Shown: positions 25,176-35,530 of the stretch, piece by piece
Numbering within the stretch: position 1 is the first letter of the stretch
How the letters are laid out: each line of letters opens with the position of its first letter
NCBI GenBank assembly: GCA_963971225.1
Contig: OZ020269.1
Coordinates: 19,094,921-19,158,920, forward strand
Reading direction: 5' to 3'
DNA from: Melieria omissa
Taxonomy: Eukaryota > Arthropoda > Insecta > Diptera > Ulidiidae
Length of the DNA stretch: 64,000 nt
Made by a program: the position numbers and the translations under genes
The notes under the pieces: model-generated
Database searches by the model: none
Told to the model about the DNA's origin: nothing
The model's input: the letters and a program-made list of their open reading frames with translations, nothing else

Positions 25176-26815
25176 CAGTGTTGCCAGATATTTGAAATGA
25201 CTTTATCTTAAATCGTAAAAAAATCTGAAATTGATTCTCCAAAATTACAAAAACTAAAAAAAACTAGGGAATTCAACTTCTTATAAAAAATAAAAATATA
25301 TATATTTTTACAACTTAACACAAGCAAAACATATAAAAAACTAGCAGGGTGGCCCCGCGGCTTTGAATCAAATAAATCAAGTTCTTCTTGGATCGACAAG
25401 ATCCCATTAGATTTTTATGAAAAAAAAATACTAATCTAATTATTTCTCATTTGAAGTGCTTTCAATCAATTTGAAAGCCCATCAAATCTTGTTTCTTCAT
25501 ATAAAATTTTAACCCATAATTGACCCCGTTAGAATTTTATTTTCAAAAAAATGAATAACACGTGTCGAATTATTTCACATTTGAAGTACTTTCACCGAGT
25601 TTGAAGTCAAAAGGCCCATAAAATCTTGTTTCTTCATATAAACTTTTAACCCATAATTGACCCCGTCAGATTTTGATTTTCAAAAAAGTGAAAAACACGT
25701 GTAGAATTATTTCACATTTGAAGTACTTTCACCGAGTTTGAAGTCAAAAGGCCCATAAAATCTTGTTTCTTCATATAAACTTTTAACCCATAATTGACCC
25801 CGTCAGATTTTGTTTTTCAAAAAAGTGAAAAACACGAGTCGAATTATTTCATATTTGAAGTACTTTCACCAAGTTTGAAGTCAAAAGGCCCATAAAATCT
25901 TGTTTCTTCATATAAACTTTTAACCCATAATTGACCCCGTCAGATTTTGATTTTCAAAAAAGTGAAAAACACGTGTAGAATTATTTCACATTTGAAGTAC
26001 TTTCACCGAGTTTGAAGTCAAAAGGCCCATAAAATATTTTTTCTTCATATACACTTTTAACCCATAATTGACCCCGTCAGATTTTGATTTTCAAAAAAAT
26101 TAAAAACACGTGTCGAATTATTTCACATTTGAAGTATTTTCACCAAGTTTGAAGTCAAAAGGCCCATCAAATATTTTTTCTTCATATAAACTTTTAACCC
26201 ATAATTGACCCCGTCAGATTTTGATTTTCAAAAAAGTGAAAAACACGTGTCGAATTATTTCACATTTGAAGTACTTTCACCGAGTTTGAAGTCAAAGGGC
26301 CCATTAATTCATTTTTTTTAACAGTTTCTTCATACAAACCCGTCGTTGGCCCCGTTAAATTTTTATTTTTTTTAATTTTTTTAAATACGTAGCGAATTAT
26401 TTCACATTTGAAGTACTTTCACTAAGTTTTAAAAAATTAAAAAACATGTGAAATAATTTTTGATTTCAAATGTTTTCACTAACTTTGAGGTCGATAGGCT
26501 CATCGGTAGAAAATAGATGAGATCGGAAATTCGCACATAAACTTGCTTCATTCATTACATAAATCATACACATTGAAACATAGAATTTAATTATATCAAA
26601 TTAAACACATAAACTTGCAATAAATAATCAAGGCTTCGGTGCTACTAATGATGTCAAATGTGTCACCATTAAAATCGCTTTTGCAAACTTCTTCATAAAA
26701 TGCAAATCTCTCAAACTTTCTCCTAATTGATTCTTTCTCCAAAGAATTATTCATCCTCCTAAAAGTCCAAGAATCTCCTAAATCTAGTAGGAAATCTCCT
26801 GATCTGGCAACACTG
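25176..26815. mobile_element. hAT-like element carrying an internal satellite array
   Basis: The left end reads CAGTGTTGCCAGAT at 25176-25189. The right end is its exact reverse complement at 26802-26815. Flanking 8-mers are TGGCGAAC (25168-25175) and TGGCGTAC (26816-26823), a target duplication with one mismatch. CAGTGTTGCC termini and 8-bp duplications are typical of hAT transposons. The 1,640-bp body encodes no transposase; about 1.1 kb of it is a 137-bp tandem array. The element is therefore non-autonomous. Confidence 0.7.
25390..26510 (+). repeat. 137-bp tandem array, about eight units
   Basis: The word AATTATTTC starts at 25439, 25568, 25705, 25842, 25979, 26116, 26253 and 26395. The middle spacings are exactly 137, while the first (129) and last (142) units are diverged. 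A ninth degenerate piece runs to about 26510. Units share ATTTGAAGTACTTTCACC, GTTTGAAGTCAAAAGGCCCA and CCCATAATTGACCCCGT. Middle units differ by only a few bases, so the array was homogenised recently. Five units carry the palindrome ACACGTGT, an E-box (CACGTG). Confidence 0.9.
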
Positions 26816-27780
26816 TGGCGTACAATGTCGACAAAGCTGCAAGTGACAGACGCCACAAGCCCAGTGGGCGTAGGCAGTGAAATCACAGACAACAAAGCGC
26901 AGCTCGCACTTGTAATGAAATTTTTGAGTAATTAAAACTGAAGCGACACAAAGAAGACACACACAGCCTTCTCTACCCACAATTAATTTAAATTTGGAAT
27001 TTCAATTTCAGTCCAGTTAACTTGACCATGCAAGCAGCATTCAATCATTCTACACGCTGCTGTCGCGTAATAAATTCATAATTTCTGTTAATTGGTTGTT
27101 GTTAGTTCTTTTTTTGTTTGTTCTAACAAATGACATTAATTTGACAGCTGGCGTACCTAGTAAAATATGGGCGAGTACGCACGCAACGTTGTCATCATCG
27201 ACATCGTCAACAGCAGCATCCGTTGCCAAAATCGGCGAAAGCAAAAATTGAATGCGTCATGTTAGTACATAACAACAATGTTAGTACAAACAACAACACT
27301 TGCATTAGTTGGGCGTAAGACAATCGTTGTTATTACTTATCAATTGTACAAAACCGGCCATTGCTGAGTGGAAATTTTCAAGGTTAGCATGTTAAAGCCA
27401 CCAATTCATCTTTTCGTTGTTTACATAAATACAAATGTCTGTATGTATGTGCATTCACTGCTCAGTTTATGAGGCGCACAGATGTGGGTGCATGTGAAAG
27501 AGGCAACTGGAATAATTTCCCATAATTTATTATGACGTAAAAACAAATACAAATGACGCAAACAATAAATGGCGCGTAAACATGGACACATAACCGCAAT
27601 TTGTATTTTGTTGACAGATTTTAAAATCGCATCCGCCCGCTCACAACAACAGTTAATAATTCACTTTGATGTTTGTCTCAGTTTAATGGTGAAAAACTTC
27701 ACAATTTTTATGTTTCGATAGCCAAAAAATCATTTTTTGTTTAATTTTTTTATGATTTTGTTTTCTTATTTTTCACTTGG
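26816..27780. other. Non-coding DNA
   Basis: Nothing is supported as a gene; the short minus frames at 26759-26980 and 27050-27244 have no domain. The first eight bases are the right target duplication of the hAT-like element. Confidence 0.35.
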
Positions 27781-28195
27781 GAGCATAGGATCTCAAGAAA
27801 GGTCGAATCGATTGTAGTTTAGCAGTCCTCTGTAATGGAGCTGCTAAAAAGGACGCCTCTACTTGTAAAAGTATAAAACTGAGTTGGAGTCTTTGATAAG
27901 ATTCTTTTGGATGGTGTATGTGCTGCGCTATATTTCTGTTAGTTCATACTAAAGAGCGGCACAAAACTTTCTATTGGGCACACTTCACTACTGCACAGTA
28001 CTGTCAAGTACTTTACTTCATTGTCGCGTGGATAGCGAATTCAAATTTTCAATAGTTCTATTCTGCAACAAAGCAAGCACTGCATCATTCGAAAACCTTT
28101 TCGCTACAGCAGCGACAGTGCTTGTGTTCTGTTGTGAAGCAAAACAGAAAGCTACAATGAGGCTAAGTAACGGTAAATTGCAGCAAACAAACCAA

Positions 28196-28293
28196 GTGAA
28201 GTAGAACTTCTACTTCACACCGAGTGAAGTAGAACTTCTACGTCACACCGAGTGAAACAGAACTTCTACTTCACACCGAGTGAAACAGACTGA
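28196..28293 (+). repeat. 28-bp palindromic tandem repeat in the hAT-like element
   Basis: Three full units and a partial start at 28196, 28224, 28252 and 28280, exactly 28 bp apart. Each contains GAAGTAGAACTTCTACTTC or a variant, an almost perfect palindrome, then ACACCGA. It is a plausible cluster of binding sites, perhaps for transposase; that role is inference. Confidence 0.9.
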
Positions 28294-28445
28294 AATAAAT
28301 ATCGAAAAAACATGTTTTAAACCTGAGTTTTTTTACATTAATGTTGTTGTAATGCTTGAAATGCAGCCCAGATTCGATACAAAATACTAAAAACAAACTT
28401 CAGGTACTCCGATCGTGCAAAACAAAAAACCGTATAGTTCAAAAT

Positions 28446-28576
28446 GTTCTACTTCAGTGCTTCACTTCAGTGTTGTTCTACTTCAGTGTTGTTCCACTGC
28501 ACTTCATTCTACTTCAGTGTTGTTCTACTTCAGTGTTGTTCTACTTCAATGTTGTTCTACTGCAGTGTTGTTCTAT
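28446..28576 (+). repeat. 16-bp tandem repeat in the hAT-like element
   Basis: Around eight units of GTTGTTCTACTTCAGT or variants repeat at about 16 bp (TTCTAC at 28507, 28523, 28539, 28555 and TTCTAT at 28571). The core GTTCTACTTC is the reverse complement of GAAGTAGAAC in the 28-bp array on the other side, so the two arrays face each other. Confidence 0.85.
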
Positions 28577-28960
28577 CTGTCGTTTCGTGCAGTATTCGTA
28601 AGAATAACAAAAGATTTCTTCACTGCAGTCTTGTTTTGTAGTGAAAGTGAAGAAGAGCGACAGTATTTCAAAGCCATTTTTATAGTGCTTGTGCCGATCT
28701 TTAGTCCATACTAGCATTGTTAGCCGTGTTGTTGTGTTGGTGCTACAACTGAACATGAAAATCTGATGCAAGCTGCTCAAGTGGGAATAGTGTGAGTGGG
28801 AAAGATTGAAACTTGTCCAAAGAAAAAGGACCTGACTGGGTTAATGCTGAAGAGATGGAATACAATTTGCGAAAAAAAAGAGGAAAATTGGACATTTAGA
28901 AAAAAGTGCGAGACCATACTAGGAATTAAATGACCTCTTGAATGAAAGTCCAGTGCACTT

Positions 28961-29370
28961 TAGGCTGTGCTACCGAGGCGATTTGTCTATAATTGTTTAC
29001 AATTATCTATAATTCTCTACTAAAATTGTTCACAAATATATGAAAATCTGATGCAAGCTCAACCCAACTGATTGGAGTCGGTGCGATTGAAATTAGTCCA
29101 AAAAAAGTATCTGAGTAATGCAGCAAGGATGGAATAAGAAAAAAAAGGAGAATAGTTGATCATTTAGAAAAATGTGAGGCCAAACCAGGAATTTAGGGAC
29201 ATTTAAAATGTCCAGTCCAGGCACTTTGTCTTTTGCACACAAATATTCTTTTGTCGACTAACTATTTGCTGAGAATCACAAAAACAAATACAGTTTCTTT
29301 TAAGAGATCAAAAAAATAACAGCACCAAATTTTACAGGACAAAATTTAAATGATTGAAAGAGTAAATTGA
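28961..29370. other. Non-coding DNA with a second partial repeat X piece
   Basis: Bases 29035-29170 repeat part of 28750-28900 (ATGAAAATCTGATGCAAGCT, then GATTGAAAxTxGTCCAAA, then GGATGGAATA), making a diverged direct duplication of the right half of repeat X. No gene is seen. Confidence 0.45.
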
Positions 29371-29374
29371 TTAA

Positions 29375-29457
29375 CCCTTTCCGACATGAAAATAAACCCG
29401 TTCTGTATGAATTGTATGGGCTGCAGTCCAATATATTGGACATTGTGACTGAAAGGG
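29375..29457. mobile_element. 83-bp TTAA miniature element, piggyBac-like
   Basis: TTAA lies at 29371-29374 and 29458-29461. The enclosed sequence begins CCCTTTC and ends GAAAGGG, with weaker inverted identity beyond. TTAA target sites with CCC...GGG ends are the hallmark of piggyBac-type elements. The centre contains the palindrome TCCAATATATTGGA. It has no coding capacity. Confidence 0.6.
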
Positions 29458-29461
29458 TTAA

Positions 29462-29689
29462 AGTAAGCAAACGTATGTACTTCAATGACAACTTGTAACT
29501 GTACTAGAATTAAACTTAATAAGTATCCACAGCAATGATCCAAGAAAATCTGTTACTTTCGAATAGCAGAATTGATCCTATCTTTTCTTTAGTAGAACCT
29601 CTTTTGCGTCGATGTCTGCAGTAATTAAGAGATAAAGGTAGAAGATGGTATGAGAAGTAGAAAAAATACAAAACTTCCTGTACCACTGC
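29462..29689. other. Non-coding spacer
   Basis: Nothing recognisable. Confidence 0.3.
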
Positions 29690-29945
29690 TTAGTTCTGCA
29701 GGAACGCCAATTCCGTGATTTCGAATCAGGATGCCTGACGGTTTTCTCTGGAGTGGCCATTTTGGGACAGCTCTGCTTAATTAAGATGTTGAACTGGTTG
29801 GCTGGTTTGAAGAAGACTACTGGATAGCTCTATTGTTTTAGAAGGGAGGTTTTCACAATGGACCTTTTCGACCTCAGAGTGAAAGTGCGATTTGCGCTAT
29901 AAACAGCTTTCCTTACCTAATGAATCTAACCTAACCCAACATTCT
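29690..29945 (+). repeat. Non-LTR retrotransposon 3' end, decayed
   Basis: CACAATGGACCTTTTCGACC and then TCAGAGTG at about 29853-29880 matches the terminal signature of the LOA-like element at 61.7 kb. About 30 bases later comes CTAACCTAACCC, a tail type common in insect LINEs. The upstream 150 bases have balanced composition and a broken frame (LIKMLNWLAGLKKTTG) that could be the last coding residues. Confidence 0.5.
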
Positions 29946-30234
29946 ACTTCGCATGAAGGCCTGTAAAAATTGATATTCTATGACAACCTCAAAAAGAAAG
30001 AAGACTACGCTATGACGGGTCAATTATTTCCATTGACCTCAACATCAATGCCAAAGTGGAATATTAATGGTTCTAAGTTCAAGTTGTGTATCTGATGGGA
30101 CGGAAGGGTGGTTCAATTGTGAGCGATTGGTAAAGGTTACAATTGATTCATTTAGCTGTGCATTACAAGAAAAACGATAAGAACACAAGAAAAGACATGA
30201 CACAATTATTCGTTTGCATGACAAAGCTCGACCG
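29946..30234. other. Non-coding spacer
   Basis: Nothing recognisable; probably partly covered by the upstream flank of the mariner fragment that follows. Confidence 0.3.
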
Positions 30235-30510
30235 CGAAAGTCGCAAAAGTCGTAAAATATATATTTAGAAAAGCTCAAGTGGAATATTTTATAGCATCCG
30301 CTGTATTTTGCGGACATTGCTCCTTTTGATTATTAATTGTTGCGACAGATGTAGGATGATTTGGCAGGTCACTTGGCGGTTCAATTTTTGGCTCATAACT
30401 TGAATCGCCTCAAGAGGCAGAACTTTTTTTTTTAAATGGAATTTTAAAAATGCCTGAGAGTAGAAGAAATAGTAGTAACCAGCTATGGATAACACCTTGA
30501 TTGATCTTTT
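30235..30510 (+). pseudogene. Mariner transposase C-terminal relic
   Basis: Plus-strand frames read RKAQVEYF, then PLYFADIAPFDY, then DDLAGHL, NLNRLKRQ and NFFFKWNFKNA. These correspond in order to the mariner C-terminus: YLETLKWE, then YSPDIAPSDY with the third-Asp neighbourhood, then the GLAxQHF region and the FFRxGIRKLP region. Nucleotide similarity to the relic at 62.4-62.6 kb is clear (GATTTGGCAGGTCAC in both). Stops and frameshifts are frequent and nothing N-terminal is present. Confidence 0.6.
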
Positions 30511-32139
30511 GACTCATTTCAATCTAAATCACATAACTCTTAACAATTCAACACTAACCAACCCATGCACTTTAGTTGATAGTGACTTCTGACTTTCTAG
30601 TTTTAAACTGAGATTTTTCAGCATTGAAATTTTAAAGCACTCGAGAAAACTAGTAATAGTCAGTTTGCTCATACTTGCAAGTAGCAGAACGGTCATTCAT
30701 GGCTGATGTAAACTGAGACTTGGTAAATATTTTTGTAGAGGCAAAGTTTTTCTCAACATGAGTCAATGACTTAATAAAACTTGATACATACGTGTATATA
30801 TCCTTTGATTCTCGTACGTAGATCCTTGAAGAACACCATATTCATTGTAATTGACGTCATAATTCTGACATACTCCCACAGTCGTATTGCACACGTTCAC
30901 CATTAGATTTACACATTCAACAGCACAATTAATGCATCAACTTTAACATTAATTAACATCTCATTACAACTTTTTTTTTATATTTTTTCAATATTTTTTC
31001 TATAATTTGTATATATTTTCAGATATTACAATTTACTTAGAAGTGTAGGCACTTTTAACAAAAGATGTAGCTGCGACACATCAAAACGTACTTTTTTGGT
31101 GCATTTTTTTTTTCAATATAAATGTAAACGGATGACGCGCATTGAACGGTAAAATGCCAAAAACAACTATAAAAATGTTTTTAGTATTTAAATTTCAATC
31201 TTTTGCCATTTAAGACCCGAGCCAAAATAAATCAAACGACGCAATTTCGTTGACAATTTTCTTCGCGTCGCGTCGCGTCGCACCGTGTTGTGTTGTGTCA
31301 CTTGACGTTTCTAAGTTTTGTTGGTGAGAAAATCTTTTGGAAAATTCGCAGCCGAATCGAAGTGTCAATACGCTTGGAAGGCACAAAGTGCAATAAGCGT
31401 CCAAGCGAAAAGGAAGCGAATTCGCGCACGGGTTGGCCGATCGCTCAACATACAAATGTACACACAAGCATACATAATAAAATATATGGTGGCCGCGCGG
31501 TGCGAGCATGTGTTTTGGCAACAACCAAACATACAAATTAAATGCGAATATAAACAGAAAATAATGCCGACGTTATGGCGGCTCATATGAAAGCAAGAAA
31601 TCTTGCGGCGACCATTTAGCCAGCGGCGTGTCCGTTTTGCGTTGGGCAGCGTTGGAAAATCACCATTTCGAAAATAATATGCAATAGATGGAGGAATGCG
31701 AAAACAGACAAGAATAAATGAAAGCGACAAAAGAACTGTCAAAAGTGCGACGAATTTTTGTTTGGCTTGTTTTTCGATGTCTGATTAGGCGGCAAAGGCT
31801 TGTTGCGGCTTGCGGCAGCTGGCACAGGTCAATGCGAATTCGGAATGAACGGTTAGAAAGTGTACGTTGGACTGTCAAGCGGTCAGGCGGTTTTTCAACT
31901 TTGCAAATTGGCAGCGAAATTAAAAATTCATTTAAATTTTGTGCGGCACAGTGACAAACGTTTGATGTGACGTGCTTGAGGGTTTTTTGAATTATTTAAA
32001 ATTTCTTTCATTTTTTAAACAATTTCCATTTTCATATTGATTGCTTATTTTCTTTCACTTTGTGTATTACTTGAATATTCTAAATGTTGCAATTGATTGT
32101 TAGTATGGGTTTCTTTCATTATATTTGATTTTCGAAAAT
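30511..32139. other. Non-coding DNA with a GC-rich promoter-like block
   Basis: Bases 31200-31960 are GC-rich relative to the window and hold CGCGTCGCGTCGCGTCGC at about 31265. Overlapping frames of 70-125 codons on both strands are typical of a GC-rich untranslated region and show no domain. It could be a 5' untranslated exon or an enhancer. Upstream, 30960-31130 is AT-rich. Confidence 0.35.
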
Positions 32140-32400
32140 TAAAAAAAACAACAAATCATATTTTCTTTTTTTTTATATTAAAAAAAAATTTTAGATTTTC
32201 TTTTTTTAAATACAAAAAATTCACATTTCCTTCTTTTTTATAAAAAAAAAATTTTCATTTCAATTTTTTTATAAAAGAAATTTTCATTTCTATTTTTTTA
32301 TAAAAGAAATTTTCATTTCTATTTTTAAATAAAAAGAATTTCTCATTTCATTGAAAAAAAAAATAAAAATAAATGCACACTTAATTTTTTTAAATCTATT
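32140..32400. repeat. A/T homopolymer-rich low-complexity block
   Basis: A periodic pattern of T-runs and A-runs with TTTCATTTCxATTTTTTTATA units about 30 bases long is repeated four to five times around 32240-32340. It is a diverged minisatellite of very low complexity. Confidence 0.55.
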
Positions 32401-33578
32401 TTTAACAGTGCTATTTTTATTTTTAAGCAATTTGTAATCGTGCAAAATGTTTATGAATAAAAAAAATACAGACGAAGAATATTGTTTGTGTGGTTTCAGT
32501 TGTGTGACTGCGTGGGATCAGAACATTAAAATTTTTGTTTGTGTTACAAACCTGCAAAGAAAAGAAAAACAGAAATCATTAGCAAACAATTTTTTAAAAA
32601 ATATTTTTTAATATTTTTTTATTGGTTTTTATTTAACAGCAAAAACAATGGTCGTCATCGATTGCTGGCGCCAAGACAGTTAAACCAGGACAGAAGTTAA
32701 ACGACTTCATAATCAATAAAGTTAAGTTTTTAGGAAATTATTGAATTCATTAACAAATTTTATTTTTTCAGTTTAACTAATTTTAGTAAAATCTAATAAA
32801 TGTTTTTATAGCTTAAATAATAAATGAAAAGCACAACAGCGTTTATGTTAAGGCTAAACTATTTGAAAATAAAATAGAAAGTGTAATAAAAAGCAAGACA
32901 GAAAAAATATTTCAGCAAAAATTTATAGTAAAACAGCCAAAAGCGGAAAAGTGGTCGAGAGGAGGCAGTGAAGAAGCAGAGCACTGCTGAAGCTCATAAA
33001 AATGCAATAAAAAACGCGCTCAAACGTTTGTGCGGCGGTTTTACGATTTTCCCAAGCGAGATTCCACGCCGGCGTTAACAACCACAGACAGAGCGAGTAC
33101 GCATGGGCGTTGGACAAATTGACTTTGACTTGAAGCCATGAACAACGCAGAAAGTTAAGAGAACGAAAAACGCCGAAATCGACCAGTGAAAAGTGCCAAA
33201 AGTTACCAGAAACTAAAACAATAAGCGTGCGAAAAATTAAACAACAGACTGACAACAAAATTAAACAACAACACTTAAACAAAACTATAAATGAATGCAA
33301 AGCAGAAATGAAAACAAAAAATGGCAACAAGTACAAAAGTGGGGAAATGAGATTTCCTAATGTAATGAATTTTTGGAAAATAAAAATTTCATTGCATGCC
33401 AAAATGTCTGTCGACAGCGCCGGCATAAACAGTTCCCAGCGCCAGTCTTCCGCTTTAACACTTTTTACACACACTTTCGGATGTGGCGTTACAGATGTAG
33501 TAAATACAAAGCAAATAAATGCAAAACATAAGATATAAAAAAATATATAAACTTCTTTGAATGGCGGCGCCAAAGCAG
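32401..33578. other. Non-coding DNA
   Basis: The 227-codon minus frame at 32923-33606 is the longest host-like frame after the mariner, but it is a Phe/Leu/Cys/Val-rich string without domains. Its proposed start lies inside a LINE tail. I treat it as chance. Bases 33370-33480 are mildly GC-rich. Confidence 0.4.
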
Positions 33579-33612
33579 AGCTCACTTTGAGGTCATAAAG
33601 GCCCATTGTGAA
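33579..33612 (-). repeat. LINE 3'-terminal signature, minus strand
   Basis: Read on the minus strand: CACAATGGGCCTTTATGACC, then TCAAAGTGAG. This matches the terminal motif at 29.85 and 61.7 kb. Sequence upstream in minus sense (33613 and beyond) is the presumed element body, now unrecognisable. Confidence 0.5.
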
Positions 33613-34555
33613 ACCACAACCATTCGAACTTAAAAGTCCGCTTACTCACTGAACCAGTTTGAACATCGTAGACTGTAAATAGTCCTATCGGCTGAATTCC
33701 CTAGATTGTCGAAAAATAAGTTGTCCAGAAGATGAGTCTTTGTTCTTCTAGATAATGAAGAACACTAGAAGACTTGGGAATGGTTTGTACCACCTTACTG
33801 AAGGGCATTGCTAGGTTCGTCAGGTTTCAGCCAACATCGAATACAAGATGACAGGGACTTGGCTACACTCTCTTCATGCATTACAATTGGTCTTTTTATA
33901 CCTCCGTAGGTACTTGCTGAAAGACCAGCAAGCTACCTGCCTTGCCTAACCTAACTTAATGCAGGACAATTGCATGGAAGCTGAAGTGCGAATTCTTCGT
34001 CGACAGAAATCTAGAAGTCTTCTAGCTTCGACAGAACTTATTACAAAGCAAACCCCACCTTACATATTGCGTGGATCCCAGCTACACAGTGGCCCATCAG
34101 AATATTAATCATGGTTCTCAACTGGTCCTTTTTTTAGTGAGAAAAGTTCTCTAGAACAACGGAAGTTCAAGGTTGACCCTAGGTCATTTTGTCTTGCCTT
34201 TAGTCCTTCTTAGGATAGTTTCTTTTTCTTCTTGTTTGGAGCTTGTAGGAGTACGAGGTTTACAGATTACAATAGAGATACCAAGCGTTTATATAACTTA
34301 AAATATCTGAGTAGCTGCAGATTACCAAGCGAGCTGTATCTACAGTTTCCTGGAATATCCTTATGTCCTTAAACCCAACATTATTGAATATGAAGCTGAA
34401 GAAGTACGGCCAATTGGCTCCCCGGAATGGCCAATGGAATCAGGTGAAACACAATGTTTCAGACATTGGTGGAAGTAGTTCGCAGTGCACCAGTGATACA
34501 TGATTCTCAAGTATTCTTAAAATTTGTTATGCAAATGAGAGTGACACCTGACTAG
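33613..34555 (+). repeat. Old non-LTR retrotransposon debris
   Basis: Composition is balanced and unlike the AT-rich flanks. At about 33882-33910 TTACAATTGGTCTTTTTATA, then CCTCCGTAGG, resembles the LINE terminal signature. It is followed by GCCTAACCTAACTTAA at 33945-33960. The remainder to 34555 has broken frames with no motif I can name. Confidence 0.35.
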
Positions 34556-35530
34556 TGAAGTCTACCAGACACCAGAAAATAAAACAAATTCGAAACAAAA
34601 AATACGTAAAACTCAACAAAATAAAAAAAATAAAAACAGTAAAATCTTATCAAATGAAAACAATAAATAACATTAAATAATTATACACAAAATAAAAAAA
34701 AAAATTATTTATTTATTTAGAACTATAAAACAATTTAAAAATAAAACCTTAAAAAATAAAAAGGAAAATATAATGAAAACAAAAAAACAAAAACAAAACG
34801 AAAAACAACTTCATTTTGTAAAAAAATACAAATTTGAAATCACCAAAAAACTTATTAAACTTAAGAAATTATTTTAAAAAAAATTATAAAAAAAATAAAT
34901 AAAATTAATAATAAGCATTTTCGGTAAAACCAACTAAAAAAATTGAAAAAAAATATAAATAAACAAGAGAATCGAATGAAGAAGAAACAAAAAACATAAA
35001 ACGATTTCATTTGTAAAATAAACAATACTAATTTAAAATCACAATAAATTGGATATTGTTTTTTCAAATAAATATAGAAAATAAAAACTTAAAATATAAG
35101 AAATTTGAAAAATTTATAATTTTATAATTTTTATAAAAAATAAACAGAAAAATATAATAAGAAAAAATATTTAAAAACAATTTAAAATACAAAAAAAAAT
35201 ACAAACTTTACATCACAATAAATGTGATATGGTTTTGTTAAATAATTATATACATATTTGAAACTTATTTAAAAAAAAATTATAAAATATTATTAAAAAA
35301 AAATAAAAAAGAGAATACAATAAAGAAAAAACTAAAACATAAAAAACCACATCTATTAAAAAAATATAAAATATGAAATCACAATACATGTTATATTGTT
35401 TGTCTAAATAATTATATAAAAAAAGAAAATATTATGTATTTAAAATTATAAAACAATATTAAAAAAAGGAGAATATCTATAGAGAACAACAAATAAAAAA
35501 ACACTTCATTTTGTAAGAAAATTACTAATT
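34556..35530. repeat. A-rich low-complexity tract
   Basis: Nearly 1 kb in which the plus strand is mostly A with scattered T and C and very little G. Short words such as ATAAAATTATA and ACAATAAATxxxATATTGTTT recur (near 35040, 35215 and 35390), suggesting an old tandem duplication of about 175 bp. No gene. Confidence 0.55.

Larger units (their letters stand above)
27950..28703. mobile_element. hAT-like miniature element nested in repeat X
   Basis: The left end is TAAAGAGCGGCACAA at 27950. The right end, reverse-complemented from 28703, is TAAAGATCGGCACAA, one mismatch in 15. Flanking 8-mers GTTCATAC (27942-27949) and GTCCATAC (28704-28711) form a target duplication with one mismatch and fit the hAT preference nTnnnnAn. 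It interrupts dispersed repeat X, and the uninterrupted copies show the empty site. The 754 bp carry no transposase but have distinctive tandem repeats near both ends. Confidence 0.75.
27781..28960 (+). repeat. Dispersed repeat X, copy 1, split by a transposon
   Basis: Bases 27781-27949 (GAGCATAGGATCTCA to CTGTTAGTTC) and 28704-28960 (GCTACAACTGAACATGAAAA, TGCAAGCTGCTC and AGTGGGAAAGATTG) match, in order, the reverse complement of 37160-37515, where the two parts are continuous. The first part also matches the reverse complement of 39315-39560. The class of the repeat is unknown. Confidence 0.65.

Noticed and set aside
25390..26510. CRISPR-like array
   Set aside because: Units are contiguous 137-bp tandem repeats without unique spacers, in eukaryotic DNA.
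32923..33606. 227-codon minus-strand open frame
   Set aside because: Long, but made of Phe/Leu/Cys/Val from A-rich DNA, with no domain, no codon bias and a start inside a LINE tail signature.
34556..35530. Mitochondrial insertion
   Set aside because: A-rich composition suggested it, but no mitochondrial gene or tRNA motif can be read in any frame.
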